From assembly GCA_003990745.1 (NCBI GenBank), contig RBNI01004706.1, positions 1 to 13,588 of the forward strand: a DNA stretch of 13,588 nucleotides, written 5' to 3'. Within the stretch, counting starts at the first letter, position 1. Each line of letters begins with the position of its first letter. This DNA comes from Jimgerdemannia flammicorona (taxonomy: Eukaryota > Mucoromycota > Endogonomycetes > Endogonales > Endogonaceae). Below, piece by piece: positions 1 to 8,704 of this stretch. A program made the translations under genes and the position numbers. The notes below the pieces were generated by a model. That model was given only the letters and a program-made list of their open reading frames with translations. It was not told where the DNA came from and did no database searches.

Positions 1-545
1 CCCCCCCCCACCTCCTCTCAATGAAAGACCACTATGTCATTCACCATCACCACCTGCCTACCACTCTGTTCACAGATCCCTTCCACCAGATGGCAATGTC
101 ACCCACCCTGGAGACCCCAACCAACCCACCACCCTGTCAGCAAATCTCCCATCAACCCCTCCCATCTTAACAACTTCTCCTGTATATCTATCCATCACCC
201 CTCCTCAAAAACAAAGAGCCAATGTCCAGCCAGCCCTACCCATACAGCTAAAACCCACCCTACAGTGAGCCATCCATTGCCCACACCACCCACTAACCTA
301 GATTTCAAATCCTCCCAGTGACCTCTCTCCCCATCTGGCCTCCTCTTCACACCTAGCTGGTCCCCTACTGCTATCCAAAAGTCCCCCAGAACCTCACACT
401 CTCCCAGCCAATGTTCTGGCATTTGCACAAATCCCCCAACTTGCCCTACATTATAACACTCCTCACAATCTAATCGTCCACCATCCACCAGATGTCCAGC
501 ACAGAAATTCAACATAACATTCCTCCATAGCAGCCACCATACCAC
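1..545 (-). mobile_element. LINE-like 3' fragment, G-rich on minus strand (decayed)
   Basis: On the minus strand this stretch is G/T-rich and carries a broken reading frame. Its part at about 195-290 contains the peptide VLAVWVGLAGHWLFVFEEG. The same peptide, with one change, is encoded on the minus strand at about 7420-7475 inside the poly(A)-tailed insertion at 7091-7500, and nucleotide similarity between the two places covers roughly 1-300. This is therefore a second, longer copy of that dispersed family. Its 3' end lies beyond the left edge and its upstream boundary (near 545) is only a guess. The protein looks like the C-terminal part of a LINE ORF2, inferred from the position just before a short 3'UTR and poly(A) in the other copy. 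I do not recognise a catalytic domain. Several in-frame stops show it is a relic. Confidence 0.55.
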
Positions 546-819
546 CCAGAACTTGGGAGGAAGCCACCTCTACATGTGACAAAAGTCTTAGTCACACCCT
601 TTATATTGCCACTCTGACAAAAGCTTGCGAGCTTGTTTAATCTGCCACAGTCTATCCATCTCTTCAGTTCTGCTCCAGCATCAGAGAGCACCCGGAGCCT
701 CTCCAATACCTGTCCAATTGTCTGTACAAGCCTGTCAAGATTCGTGTGTAAATTGAAATCAAAGAGATTTATCACAACCATGGCTTGCCGCACAGATGTA
801 CCTCAGAAGCGTGACGCCA

Positions 820-1257
820 TCATCTATGTCTCGATAGATATAGCCAAATTCTGACAATACGATGCCAGCCCACACATTGAATATCTGATACTACTGATAC
901 TTGCATTCGTTCGACGCAATATGACACCTTTGCCAACTTTTGTCCCTTGTCAATATCAAGCGTTTTTAGTCTAACATGTGAACCTGCAGCCATCACCTCC
1001 ATTACACACCACCCACTGTTCAGGCAGCGTATAAACGATGCTTGTCGTTCACTCTTCCTCCGCAGCCCTGCTGGAACAGGCAAATGCTTGAAGTGTTGAA
1101 TAAGATCTACCTTCTGTGATGTCAAAGTTTCGCACCGTTCCTGCCTTTTCAACAAAGTCATCATTTCGTTCAGTGTCTTTAGAAGATTTTCCTCATCTAT
1201 TGGTGTCAATAGTTGCACAGTGTTCTGGGCCTGCACAAATATCCACGATGTCTGCAT
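820..1257 (-). CDS. Hypothetical minus-strand ORF, coiled-coil-like
   Basis: Open frame of 145 codons on the minus strand. Near its N-terminus it has a charged heptad-like stretch (ENLLKTLNEMMTLLKRQE and following residues) that could form a coiled coil. No family is recognised. A further open frame on minus, 509-793, follows in another frame, and the frame just upstream (1206-1406) overlaps its start, so this could be a decayed multi-exon gene or another transposon relic. The start at 1257 is simply the first ATG in the open frame. No promoter, intron signals or homology can be defended, so it may be a chance ORF. Confidence 0.2.
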   Translation of the reverse strand: MQTSWIFVQAQNTVQLLTPIDEENLLKTLNEMMTLLKRQERCETLTSQKVDLIQHFKHLPVPAGLRRKSERQASFIRCLNSGWCVMEVMAAGSHVRLKTLDIDKGQKLAKVSYCVERMQVSVVSDIQCVGWHRIVRIWLYLSRHR

Positions 1258-1639
1258 CTATGGCTAGGGCCTTGGCTGTAGAACCCTGGTGCACATAGAC
1301 TGTGCTGCTGGTTATTTTTCTGCATTGATGTGTGCCATTTGTCTGTACTCTGAAATATTTTAATTGTGCTTTTTATGTCTGTAATTACTATGTCCATCAC
1401 GTGCACTTTCCCATGACCGTCCCGAATCTGGGGAAATATCAGGTGACCCAGGACTGTGAATTTTTGGTCTCGGTTTAAAACAGCAAATTCACATGTGGGA
1501 CCTGCAACCCATCACTTTTGCCTATAAACACAATACACTTATACATATATTTGAAAGTTGCCAAATTACACTGACCTGTGATTTTTTTACACAACCAAAA
1601 AATCGACAGTCTATACCCATGATGACATCACCAGATTCC
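1258..1639. other. Non-coding stretch upstream of the RPA1-like gene
   Basis: AT-rich sequence with no convincing coding frame. It lies between the weak minus-strand ORFs and the TATA-like box of the RPA1-like gene. I see no tRNA, tandem repeat or transposon end in it. Confidence 0.4.
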
Positions 1640-1648
1640 TATATATAA
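1640..1648 (+). promoter_or_regulatory. TATA-like box upstream of RPA1-like exon 1
   Basis: TATATATAA lies about 55-60 bp upstream of the ATG at 1703. A perfect small inverted repeat, CAGCAG-7 nt-CTGCTG, follows at about 1652-1670 in what would be the 5'UTR. Placement in front of a recognisable first exon is the only functional support. Confidence 0.35.
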
Positions 1649-1702
1649 TATCAGCAGCTCTCATCTGCTGTATTTTTCTTTTTAAATTTTTATTTAATAC
1701 AG

Positions 1703-2006
1703 ATGCCACCCAAACTTTCTGGACAATTTGTGAAGGAGTTCTGTACAAACAGTGATGGGGGGACACAGTTACCTGTATTGCAGATTCTGATTATTAAAAC
1801 AAACCCAGACAAACATTCAGTGTAAGTAGGATTATATACTGAACAAATGAAACAAAGGACAATCTCATCTGAATGATCCCTTTACATTATAGCTTAGTTA
1901 TCTCAGATGGTGTTCATTATATGTATGGTATTTTAATTGCATTAAGATGTCTTAACTTCAATCAGGACCCTGATCTAAACTCTTTATTCAACAGCAGGAT
2001 CATATT
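1703..2006 (+). pseudogene. RPA1-like (RPA70 N-terminal domain), exon 1 and start of exon 2, interrupted
   Basis: This is the 5' part of a gene resembling the large subunit of replication protein A, the single-stranded DNA-binding complex of replication and repair. Exon 1 (1703-1821) starts with an ATG and encodes 39 codons plus two bases, including LPVLQILIIKTNP, which fits the RPA70N beta strand usually written PVLQVLxIK. A GTAAGT donor follows at 1822. A 71-nt intron ends in TTTACATTATAG at 1892. Exon 2 from 1893 restores the frame with VLVISDGVHYMYGILIALR, the expected equivalent of RYRLxxSDGxHxxxxMLATQLN. Coding stops being recognisable at about 2006, where the A/T-rich tail of retroelement copy A begins. 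The rest of the gene lies 9.4 kb downstream at 11446-12356. Known: the family and domain order. Seen: peptide motifs and splice signals. Inferred: it is one gene split by insertion. It could also be a transposon-carried RPA-like gene. Confidence 0.65.
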
Positions 2007-2028
2007 TTTTTTTTTATTTTTTTTTTTT

Positions 2029-2708
2029 TATTATAAAATGAATAGATAATAGCAGAAGAGTTTAGAGCAAGATGTGATACTGTTATGGTGGATAAGAAGG
2101 TTGGTGGTAAAAGGTCAAGCAGAAGAAAGCAAAAAGCTTATGTGAATTGTTACAACAGAATAAAGGAAACAGAATAAAGTGTTTTCCGAAGCAAGATGCA
2201 ATAGATCTGCAACCCGCTCTTGGCACTGCAGTATGCAGTGGTCTTTATTCAAAATTGAGAACAAAGTTCAGGTAAACAAAGACATGGATCTAACCCCAGA
2301 ATTCCAGAAGTAGAACAGTGCATAAGTACCTGAGCCTTGCCCTGATCCAAACAAAAGTCCAAATTAGGCTTCATCAATCTACACACATGATGGGCCATTA
2401 AAAACCTGATATAGAAACAATTGGGAAAAGGTACCGGTCACGTGATCTAATGTTACACATATATACAAAAACAATGCCAAAAATGGAACTAGACCAATGA
2501 CTATATGTATCGTCATGTGATTGTCACTTATAGGTTTAAAAACCTAAAAATCATTGGCACCCAAAGGTGCAGGTGTCAGGCCTAGAGCCTCATGACTAGA
2601 GCAGAGTAGAGTCTTGGCACCAGAGCGAGTGAAGTGAGCAGAGGTAGACAGGCATCATGGAGCATAGGTATACAGGTGTCAGGCCTAGAGACTCACACCA
2701 GAGGTTGT
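2029..2708 (-). repeat. Terminal direct repeat R0, 3' copy of element A
   Basis: About 680 bp, matching 5910-6436 in the same orientation and 6437-7540 and 10763-11438 in the opposite one. On the minus strand it contains the palindrome-like TAGGTTTTTAAACCTA, the hairpin GCACC-TTTG-GGTGC (plus 2557-2570), the hairpin CACCAG-7 nt-CTGGTG overlapping its inner end (2696-2714), and AATAAA (plus TTTATT at 2244-2249). It ends at the A-rich tail. The inner boundary was set from the point where repeat R2 of copy B begins. It serves as the pseudo-LTR of the element. Confidence 0.75.
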
Positions 2709-2916
2709 CTGGTGATTTTTCGCGTTTATAAACATCGCATGGTATATATGGATGGTGTGGCCTTCAAGGAGGACTTAGAGCAAAACTGGTATTAGAGACA
2801 GTATTAAGAATGGTAAAACCATTCTTCCAGGTGATGATTGGTCAGCAGGCAGTCACAGGGAAACCAAAACAAAGCAAAGCAGTATATAGAGTCTTGTCAG
2901 GCTGTTGATGTAGCCA

Positions 2917-4746
2917 TCAGGCTGTATCATATTGGATGACAAGCAATGGGGGAGGGAAAGCAGAGTGGGGGATTGGGGGGTGGGAAATAAGAAGAGGGGT
3001 GAGAAGTGAAGTTCGGACTTCAAGCCAATCAACCAAATGCAATTGTGCAGTTACAACATCAACAGGATATCCTTTTCTGTGAACTAGGAATTCGGCCAGA
3101 GACTAACACTCATCAAGCCAATCATGGCGAGATGAGCAGAGAAGCAATAGGTGGCAGGCCTTGTTTACAATGTATAGATAGAGCATCTTCCTAGGATGAT
3201 TGCTCAACCAGTTGACAAACTGAGTACTATGTGGAAACTTGACAAAACAGTCAGTGCAGAATAGTGCAACCCAGATTTCCAGATCCAGGTAATGGTATGG
3301 TCCAGCAGACAAGACTTCCCATTTGATATGATGGTGCAGGGGATAAACAGTACCAAAAATCATGGCCAAGTCTATGATCATGGGTGTAAAGACAATAAGA
3401 TCATCAATATACTGGCAGAACTTTAGCCCAGCTTCAATGGCTCAGCTAAGTGGATGGTCAGGCACTTGCAAGGTGTATAACTCATGAGTGAAACCAATGA
3501 GGTTGGTAAGATCCAGGGAACAATTTATCTCCATAGCAACACCAGATACAGAGTGGAAGGAACCAATGGCAGATGTGAACATTGTATGAGTCATGACAAT
3601 GCAGACAAGGCCGAGAATGGCTTTAAGTGGCAAAGAGCCAGGGGGGAAGACCATGGCTGACAGAAAGGTGAGGCAGTTGATGTACTCATCTAATGTGATC
3701 CTGGTGTAGAATGTGGCAAAATCCCCAGTAGCAACATAGGAATAAGCTGACACATCTAGGTAATCTGATCGAACTAATTGTAAAAGTTCTAACATATCAT
3801 ATAGAGGTGAATAATATGAATAACCCACATTAAGGTGTAGATGGGCTGACCACAGGTGGAGAAAGTGAGATAGGAAACACGAAATCTCAGTCGTGGGAGA
3901 GTTAAAAGTACTAACAATAGGGTGCCATGCCACACATGCCCCTTTGTGTACCTTGGGCAGTGCATGAAACATAGGTAACTTGCAATCGTTGTGCTCCATG
4001 AGGTATTCCCAAATCAGCACACAATTAGAGTTGCCAATGCAGAACTTGAGAAGACCAAGCAGGTCTAGACTCACTGATTCCATAACTTCATCAATCATTG
4101 AGAAATCATTCATATATGCAGGATCATGAAGGAGGGACCGAAGAATTACAATGAACCCCAGATTTTTGTCAGTAAGACAGACTGTAAAGTCAGCATGAGT
4201 GTGGACACCCTTGAGAAGGCATTGGAACTTCTTCGGTACAAGCACGCTGGATACATTTATCATGGGTCAGATGGCTTGATTCAGAGTGTCACTCATATGG
4301 AGCATAATTTGTATATTTTCCATACAATGTGGTAGTTGCCATTTCGATAGCACCCAGGCAGAGATCTCTGAGACATTATCAGAATTACTCATAGAGGTCC
4401 AGAAGGTGGTAAGGTCAAGACACCATTGGAATGATGACAATGAAATTGGGTCAATGGTACTGTTCATTGATGCTGACCTGGGGAGAACAAACTTAGGACC
4501 AAAGTTCAGCATATACATGAGCTTGGAGGTAAGCCAAGGCAGAGGCATATCAGTAACAAAGCCCTCCTCAGTAAACATCCAAAACCAAGGGATGAAAAAC
4601 TGACTTAAATGGGAACCAGGAAGAGAAGACATGAAGGCAAAATCCTCAATAGGTGTCAAGGCCACTACCCCACATGGAATGGGGACATCTGGGCCAAACC
4701 ACACTGCTGGGAAGTCATATGAGACTTCCAGGCTGGGGACCTCTAG
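2917..4746 (-). pseudogene. Penelope-like reverse transcriptase (pol) of copy A, broken
   Basis: Minus-strand frame of 609 codons entered by -1 frameshift from the gag frame. N-terminal to the RT there is a FGPKFV motif with the tryptophan/proline-rich surroundings typical of PLE proteins. RT motifs then follow in order: TDKNLG, LPKVHK, motif A TGDFATFYTRI, motif B SVSGVAM, motif C YIDD (catalytic Asp codons at 3400-3405), YLDLEIW, and SNHP, with HRKGYP after the stop at 3105. These match the conserved blocks of Penelope RTs. Copy A keeps YIDD and DKNLG, both altered in copy B, but its motif B is damaged (AMEINCSL for AMGTNCAP in B). In-frame stops lie at 4269-4267, 3444-3442 and 3105-3103. 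Relative to copy B it lacks 24 bp just after DKNLG. The frame ends at TGA 2919-2917 with no endonuclease domain. It is non-functional as written. Confidence 0.85.
4707..4731 (-). promoter_or_regulatory. Stem-loop downstream of the frameshift site (copy A)
   Basis: On the minus strand CTGGAAGTC and GACTTCCCAG pair around the loop TCATAT, giving a 9-bp stem with a single bulged C. It starts 14 nt after the slippery heptamer, somewhat farther than the usual 5-9 nt. In copy B the upper pair is lost, leaving GGAAGT/ACTTCC (8718-8723 with 8732-8737). It could be the stimulatory structure; that is inference. Confidence 0.4.
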
Positions 4747-4752
4747 TTTTTT
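4743..4752 (-). promoter_or_regulatory. Programmed -1 frameshift heptamer A AAA AAC and TAG (copy A)
   Basis: On the minus strand the gag frame reads TCA AAA AAC TAG, so the heptamer A AAA AAC sits in the correct phase (X XXY YYZ) directly before the gag stop. Slipping back one base leads into CTA GAG GTC, the first codons of the RT frame. The same heptamer and phase occur in copy B at 8695-8701. Confidence 0.7.
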
Positions 4753-5903
4753 GATGCTAGAGGACAGACATCACCAGCATTATACCAGACAACATGATGC
4801 TTGGTGGCAGTACACTTGTTGCACTGCAGCACAAATGCTCTGGCGGCACTCTTAGATGAGTGGCTCAAAGTCAACAAGCAGCTAGTCTCAGTGGAAGTAG
4901 AAGAAATGGATGGAGAAGGCAAAGCCTTATGTGCTCACTTGACCCCTTTTACAGAACCCACTGTCTTGGTAGGGGCTAGGGGGCAAGGACCATGGTGGGC
5001 CTTTATAGGCACACCAAGGCATCTAGAACAGCTATGGCAGTTTGGCGCGGCAGAGGCCAAAGTCGCAATCACCACCTTTGCCTTTCCCACAGCCCCTGCA
5101 GGCATGGCGGTAGAGGGTAGGGGAGTGGGGACACTCTTTTTCGGTCAGGCAGAACTGGTGGCAGCAGAAGCAAATATGCATTTAGTACCCGGAGTAATGA
5201 CCTCAGGGCACTTCTCAAGCTCCTCAACCATGGCTTTGTAAGCAGTGGCAGAAATCCCATCTTGCAGAGATGAGGACACAGAGACAGTCAGGCGGATGGT
5301 GGCAGCAGCAGCTTTGGCAGTGGTGGCAGTGGTGAGATGGCAAGATTGATGCACAACAATGTCAAAACCTCGGAGGAGGAATAAGGTAGTCCTTGCTCGC
5401 TCAGAGATAGTAATCATATAAACATTCTTATACAGTCCCTGGGTGATGTCCTCAGGAAATCCGAAGAACTTCAAAGTATTGGATGAAACACCCATGGCTT
5501 TGTCAATTTTAGCATACTGGTCCTTAGTGTGCTGGGCAACAGCAACATTATCATTGACAGCAGTCTCAACCATAGCTATGGTATAGCACTTGGCTTCTGC
5601 AGAAGCAGTAGCCAGGGTGGCACCATGCTGCTCCTCAGAAAGGAGGGTGATTATAGCAGCAACCTTCTTGGAAGAGGTGAATGTCCAATCGGCAACTTGG
5701 GCCCACAAAAAATTGGCATGGCATTCCTTCGTGGCAGCAACTTCAAGGGCAGAAAGCACTCCAGTGTAAGCAGCATGGAAGAAGGAGGGGACCTCGATGG
5801 ATATGGCAGCAACATAGGTGGCCAGGTTGTCAAACTCTGCCAAATCAGTAAAGGAAATGGAGGGGATGGTAGCATCGCCATCTATATTCATATTATCTAT
5901 CAT
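4743..5903 (-). pseudogene. Gag-like ORF of copy A with two Cys/His clusters, two internal TGA codons
   Basis: Minus-strand frame of 386 codons from ATG at 5903 to TAG at 4745-4743. The first 252 codons are uninterrupted, Ala-rich and probably helical, with no family I recognise. After an in-frame TGA (5147-5145) comes a Pro/Ala-rich linker, then a first cluster C289-X2-C292-X10-H303-X3-C307, a second TGA (4937-4935), a Ser/Thr-rich stretch, and a second cluster C361-X2-C364-X4-H369-X10-C380. The protein ends in LASKN at the frameshift heptamer. Length, Cys/His clusters and position before the RT suggest an RNA-binding nucleocapsid-like role; this is inference. The ATG starts about 7 nt after the terminal repeat. 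Both internal TGA codons are also present in copy B. Confidence 0.65.
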
Positions 5904-5909
5904 GTTGTA

Positions 5910-6436
5910 TATTATAAAATGAATAGATAATAGCAGAAGAGTTTAGAGCAAGATGTGATACTGTTACAGCAGATAAGAAGGTCAGCGGTAAAAGATCAAG
6001 CAGAAGAAAGCAAAAAGCTTATGTGAATTGTCACAATGGAACAGAGGAAACAGAATAAAGTGTTTTCCGAAGCAAGGTATAATAGATCTGCAACCCACTC
6101 TCAGTACTGCAGTATGCGGTAGTCTTTATTCAAAATTGAGAACAAAGTTCGGGTAAACAAAGACATGGATCTAACCCCAGAATTCCAGAAGTAGAATAGT
6201 GCATAAGTACCCGAGCCTTGCCCCAATTCAAACAAAAGTCCGAATCAGGCTTCATCGATCTACACATATGATGGACCATTAAAAACCTGATATAGAAACA
6301 ATCAGGAAAAGGTACCAGTCATATGATCTAATGTTATATATATATAAAAATAATGCCAAAAATGGAACTAGACCAATGACTGTATGTGTCATCACATAAT
6401 TGTCACTTATAGGTTTAAAAACCTAAAAATTACTGA
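5910..6436 (-). repeat. Terminal direct repeat R1, 5' copy of element A (truncated)
   Basis: It matches R0 at 2029-2708 in the same orientation but stops at about 6436, just past TAGGTTTTTAAACCTA. The first roughly 150 bp of the repeat, in element sense, is missing. Differences from R0 over the first 230 bp are about 22, all transitions by eye. The truncated end abuts the 5' end of copy B, so this is the head-to-head junction. Confidence 0.75.
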
Positions 6437-7073
6437 ACAACCTCTGGTAAGAAGTGCTAGGCCTGACGCCTGCATACCTATGCTCTGTGATGCCTGTCTA
6501 TCTCTGCTCACTTTGCTTGCTCCAGTGCTGAGGCTCTACTCTGCTCCAGTTGTGAGGCTCTAGGCCTGATGCCTGTGCCTTCAGGTGCTAATGATTTTTA
6601 GGTTTTTAAACCTATAAGTAACAATCACATGATGACACATGCAGTCATTGGTCTAGTTCCGTTTTTGGCATTGTTTTTGTATGTGTAACATTAGATCACA
6701 TGACCAGAACCTTTTCCTGATTGTTTCTATATCAGGTTTTTAATGGCTAATCATGTGTATAGATCGATGAAGCCCAATTCAGACTTTTGTTTGGATCAGG
6801 GCAAGGCTCAGGTACTTATATACTATTCTACTTCTGGAATTCTGGGGTTAGATCCATGTTTTTGTTTACCCAAACTTTGTTCTCAATTTTGAATAAAGAC
6901 CACCACATACTGCAGTGCCAAGAGCAGGTTGCAGATCTATTGCACCTTACTTCGGAAAATACTTTATTCTGTTTCCTCTATTCTGTCATAACAATTCACA
7001 TAAGCTTTTCACTTTCTTCTGCTTGACCTTTTACCACTGACCTTCTTATCCACCATAACAGTATCACATCTCA

Positions 7074-7088
7074 CTCTAAACTCTTCTG

Positions 7089-7090
<2 letters not shown>
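7074..7090. repeat. 17-bp target-site duplication, left copy
   Basis: CTCTAAACTCTTCTGCT, identical to 7501-7517. The pair brackets the 410-bp insertion at 7091-7500. In repeats R0, R1 and R3 this sequence occurs once (with a G/C-type change in R3), which shows what the empty site looked like. Confidence 0.9.
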
Positions 7091-7135
<45 letters not shown>

Positions 7136-7500
7136 GGACTTGTCTTTTATTACCCCCATCTATCCTATATAGTACAATGAGCCCATCCCCTATCCAATCC
7201 CCCTAGGGGGTCCCCTCCCTCCTACCTCTTCTCGATGAAACACTACTCTATTGAAAACAATTCCCACCCTCCCACCACTCTGTTCGCATATCCTAGTCAC
7301 CAAACCTCACCGCCGCCCCCCTGAAGAACCCCAACCTATCCACCATCCAGTCATCAGATCCCCCAACAGCTCCTCCCATCTTACAACTCTCTCCTGCAGG
7401 CTCATCCACTGCCCCTCCTCAAATACAAATAGCCAATGACCTGCCAGACTCACCCAAACTGCTAGCACCCGCCCGACAGTGATCCAACTATCACCCACCC
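7091..7500 (-). mobile_element. Nested LINE-like insertion, 5'-truncated, with poly(A) tail
   Basis: On minus, the insertion ends in a 41-base poly(A), seen as T at 7091-7131, preceded by AATAAA (plus TTTATT, about 7145-7150) roughly 15 nt upstream. Upstream of that is about 170 nt of 3'UTR-like sequence containing the palindrome CCCCCTAGGGGG, and then a minus-strand frame from 7498 to a stop at 7309-7307 with VLAVWVSLAGHWLFVFEEG. It is flanked by a perfect 17-bp target-site duplication. Poly(A), long target duplication and abrupt 5' end are the hallmarks of target-primed reverse transcription. The coding remnant is shared with 1-300, so a dispersed LINE family is more likely than a processed host transcript. 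It entered after copy B was in place. Confidence 0.85.
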
Positions 7501-7517
7501 CTCTAAACTCTTCTGCT
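7501..7517. repeat. 17-bp target-site duplication, right copy
   Basis: Exact repeat of 7074-7090; the terminal repeat R2 of copy B resumes directly after it at 7518. Confidence 0.9.
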
Positions 7518-7545
7518 ATTATCTATTTGTTTTATAATATACAAT

Positions 7546-8704
7546 ATGACAGATAATATGAATGTAGATGGCAATGCTGCCATTCCCTCTATTTCCTTTG
7601 CCAATTTGGCAGAGTTCGACAACCTGGCTGCCTATATCACTGCCATGTCCATCGAGGTCCCCTCCTTCTTCCATGCTGCTTGCACTGAAGTGCTTTCTGC
7701 CCTTGAAGTTGCCACCACAAAGGAACACCATGCCAATTTTTTGTGGGCCCAAGTTGCCGATTGGACATTCACTCCTTCCAAGAAGGTTGCTGCTACAATC
7801 GCCCTCCTTTCTGAGGAGCAGCATGGTGCTGCCCTGGCTACTACTTCTGCAGAAGCCAAGTGCCATGCCATGGCCATAGTTGAGGCTGCCATCAATGATA
7901 ATGTTGCTGCCACCCAGCATGCTAAGAACCAGCATGCTAAAATTGACAAAGCCATGGATGTTTCATCTGATGCTTTGGAGTTCTTCAGAATTCCTGAGGA
8001 CATCACCCAGGTACTGTGTAAGAATGTTTACATGATTACTGCCTCTGAGCGAGCAAGGACTACCTTGTTCCTCCTCTGAGGTTTTGATGTTATCATGCAT
8101 CAATCTCGCCATTTTGCCACTACCACTGCTGCCAAAGTCACTCCCACCGCCATCCACCCAACTGTCCCTGCATCCTTGTCTCTGGAAGATGGGATTTCCG
8201 CCGCTGCTCATAAAGCCATAGTTGAGGAGCTTGAGAAGCATCCTGAGGTCGTTACTCTGGGTGCTAAACGCACATTTGCTTCTGCTGCTGCCAGTTCCAC
8301 CTGACCAAAAAAGGGTATCCCCACTCCCCTACCCTCTACTACCGCACCTGCAGGGGCTGCAGGAAAGACAAAGGTGGAGTGCGACTTCAGCCTCTGCCAC
8401 ACTGAACTGCTATAGCTGTTCTGGACACCTTGGTGTGCCTATAAAGGCCCACCATGGTCCTTGCCCCCTAGCCCCTGCCGAGATAGTGGGTTCTGTAAAA
8501 GGGGTCAAGTGAGCATATAAGACTTTGCCTTCTCCATCTGTTTCTTCTGCTTTTACTGAGACCAGCCACTCATCGACTTCGAGCCACTCATCTAAGAGTG
8601 CTGCCAGAGTATTTGTACCACAGTGCAACAAGTGTACTGCCATCAAGCATCATGTCATCTAGCATAATGCCAGCAATATCTGTCCTCTAGCATCAAAAAA
8701 CTAG
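7546..8704 (+). pseudogene. Gag-like ORF of copy B, broken
   Basis: Counterpart of the copy A gag. The ATG at 7546 lies a few bases after repeat R2. In the first 383 bp it differs from copy A at 44 positions by eye, all transitions, without indels. Lesions: TGA at 8077-8079 where copy A has CGA (Arg), TGA at 8302-8304 and at 8510-8512 (both shared with A), and a 2-nt net deletion near 8377 before the first Cys/His cluster. The cluster itself has lost residues (CYSCSGH instead of CHSCSRC). After the deletion the frame continues to the heptamer at 8695 and TAG at 8702-8704. The second Cys/His cluster remains traceable at about 8620-8680. Confidence 0.65.
8695..8704 (+). promoter_or_regulatory. 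Programmed -1 frameshift heptamer A AAA AAC and TAG (copy B)
   Basis: TCA AAA AAC TAG in the gag frame (8693-8704), identical in sequence and phase to copy A. The flanking AGCATC and GAGGTCCCC are also identical. The RT frame begins at C8701 after a -1 slip. Confidence 0.7.

Larger units (their letters stand above)
2007..6436 (-). mobile_element. Penelope-like retroelement copy A (decayed)
   Basis: Element on the minus strand. Its order in its own 5'-3' sense is a truncated terminal repeat (5910-6436), gag-like ORF (5903-4743), RT ORF in the -1 frame (4746-2917), about 210 bp of non-coding 3' sequence, a full terminal repeat (2708-2029), and an A-rich tail seen as T-runs on plus at 2007-2029. 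The RT has Penelope-type N-terminal and core motifs, and no GIY-YIG endonuclease is visible. The gap between terminal repeat and gag ATG is under 10 nt, so there is no room for a tRNA primer-binding site; this argues against an ordinary LTR retrotransposon. It lies head-to-head with copy B and is broken by several stops. Confidence 0.8.
6437..7540 (+). repeat. Terminal direct repeat R2, 5' copy of element B (interrupted at 7091-7517)
   Basis: It matches R3 (10763-11438) in direct orientation. It holds the hairpin GTGCC-TTCA-GGTGC (6575-6588), TAGGTTTTTAAACCTA near 6600, and AATAAA at 6892-6897. A poly(A)-tailed LINE-like fragment and one copy of its target duplication split the last bases of the repeat. 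Its 5' edge is fixed only by the junction with copy A, so the true element start may lie slightly further upstream. Confidence 0.7.

Noticed and set aside
34..321. Plus-strand Pro/Ser/Thr-rich frame of 95 codons
   Set aside because: Antisense of a G-rich LINE-like segment whose minus-strand peptide is shared with 7091-7500.
2029..6436. Ordinary LTR retrotransposon (Ty1/Ty3 type)
   Set aside because: No protease, integrase or RNase H is visible, there is no space for a tRNA primer-binding site, repeats lack TG...CA ends, copies end in A-runs, and the RT motifs are of Penelope type.
7091..7131. Poly(T) run as a simple low-complexity expansion
   Set aside because: The 17-bp duplication, the AATAAA on the opposite strand and the family relation to 1-300 identify it as the poly(A) tail of an inserted retroelement.
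7519..7935. Minus-strand frame of 138 codons opposite copy B gag (and its mirror at 5529-5930)
   Set aside because: It is the antisense shadow of the gag-like ORF; the sense frame has the repeat-adjacent ATG, the Cys/His clusters and the frameshift site.
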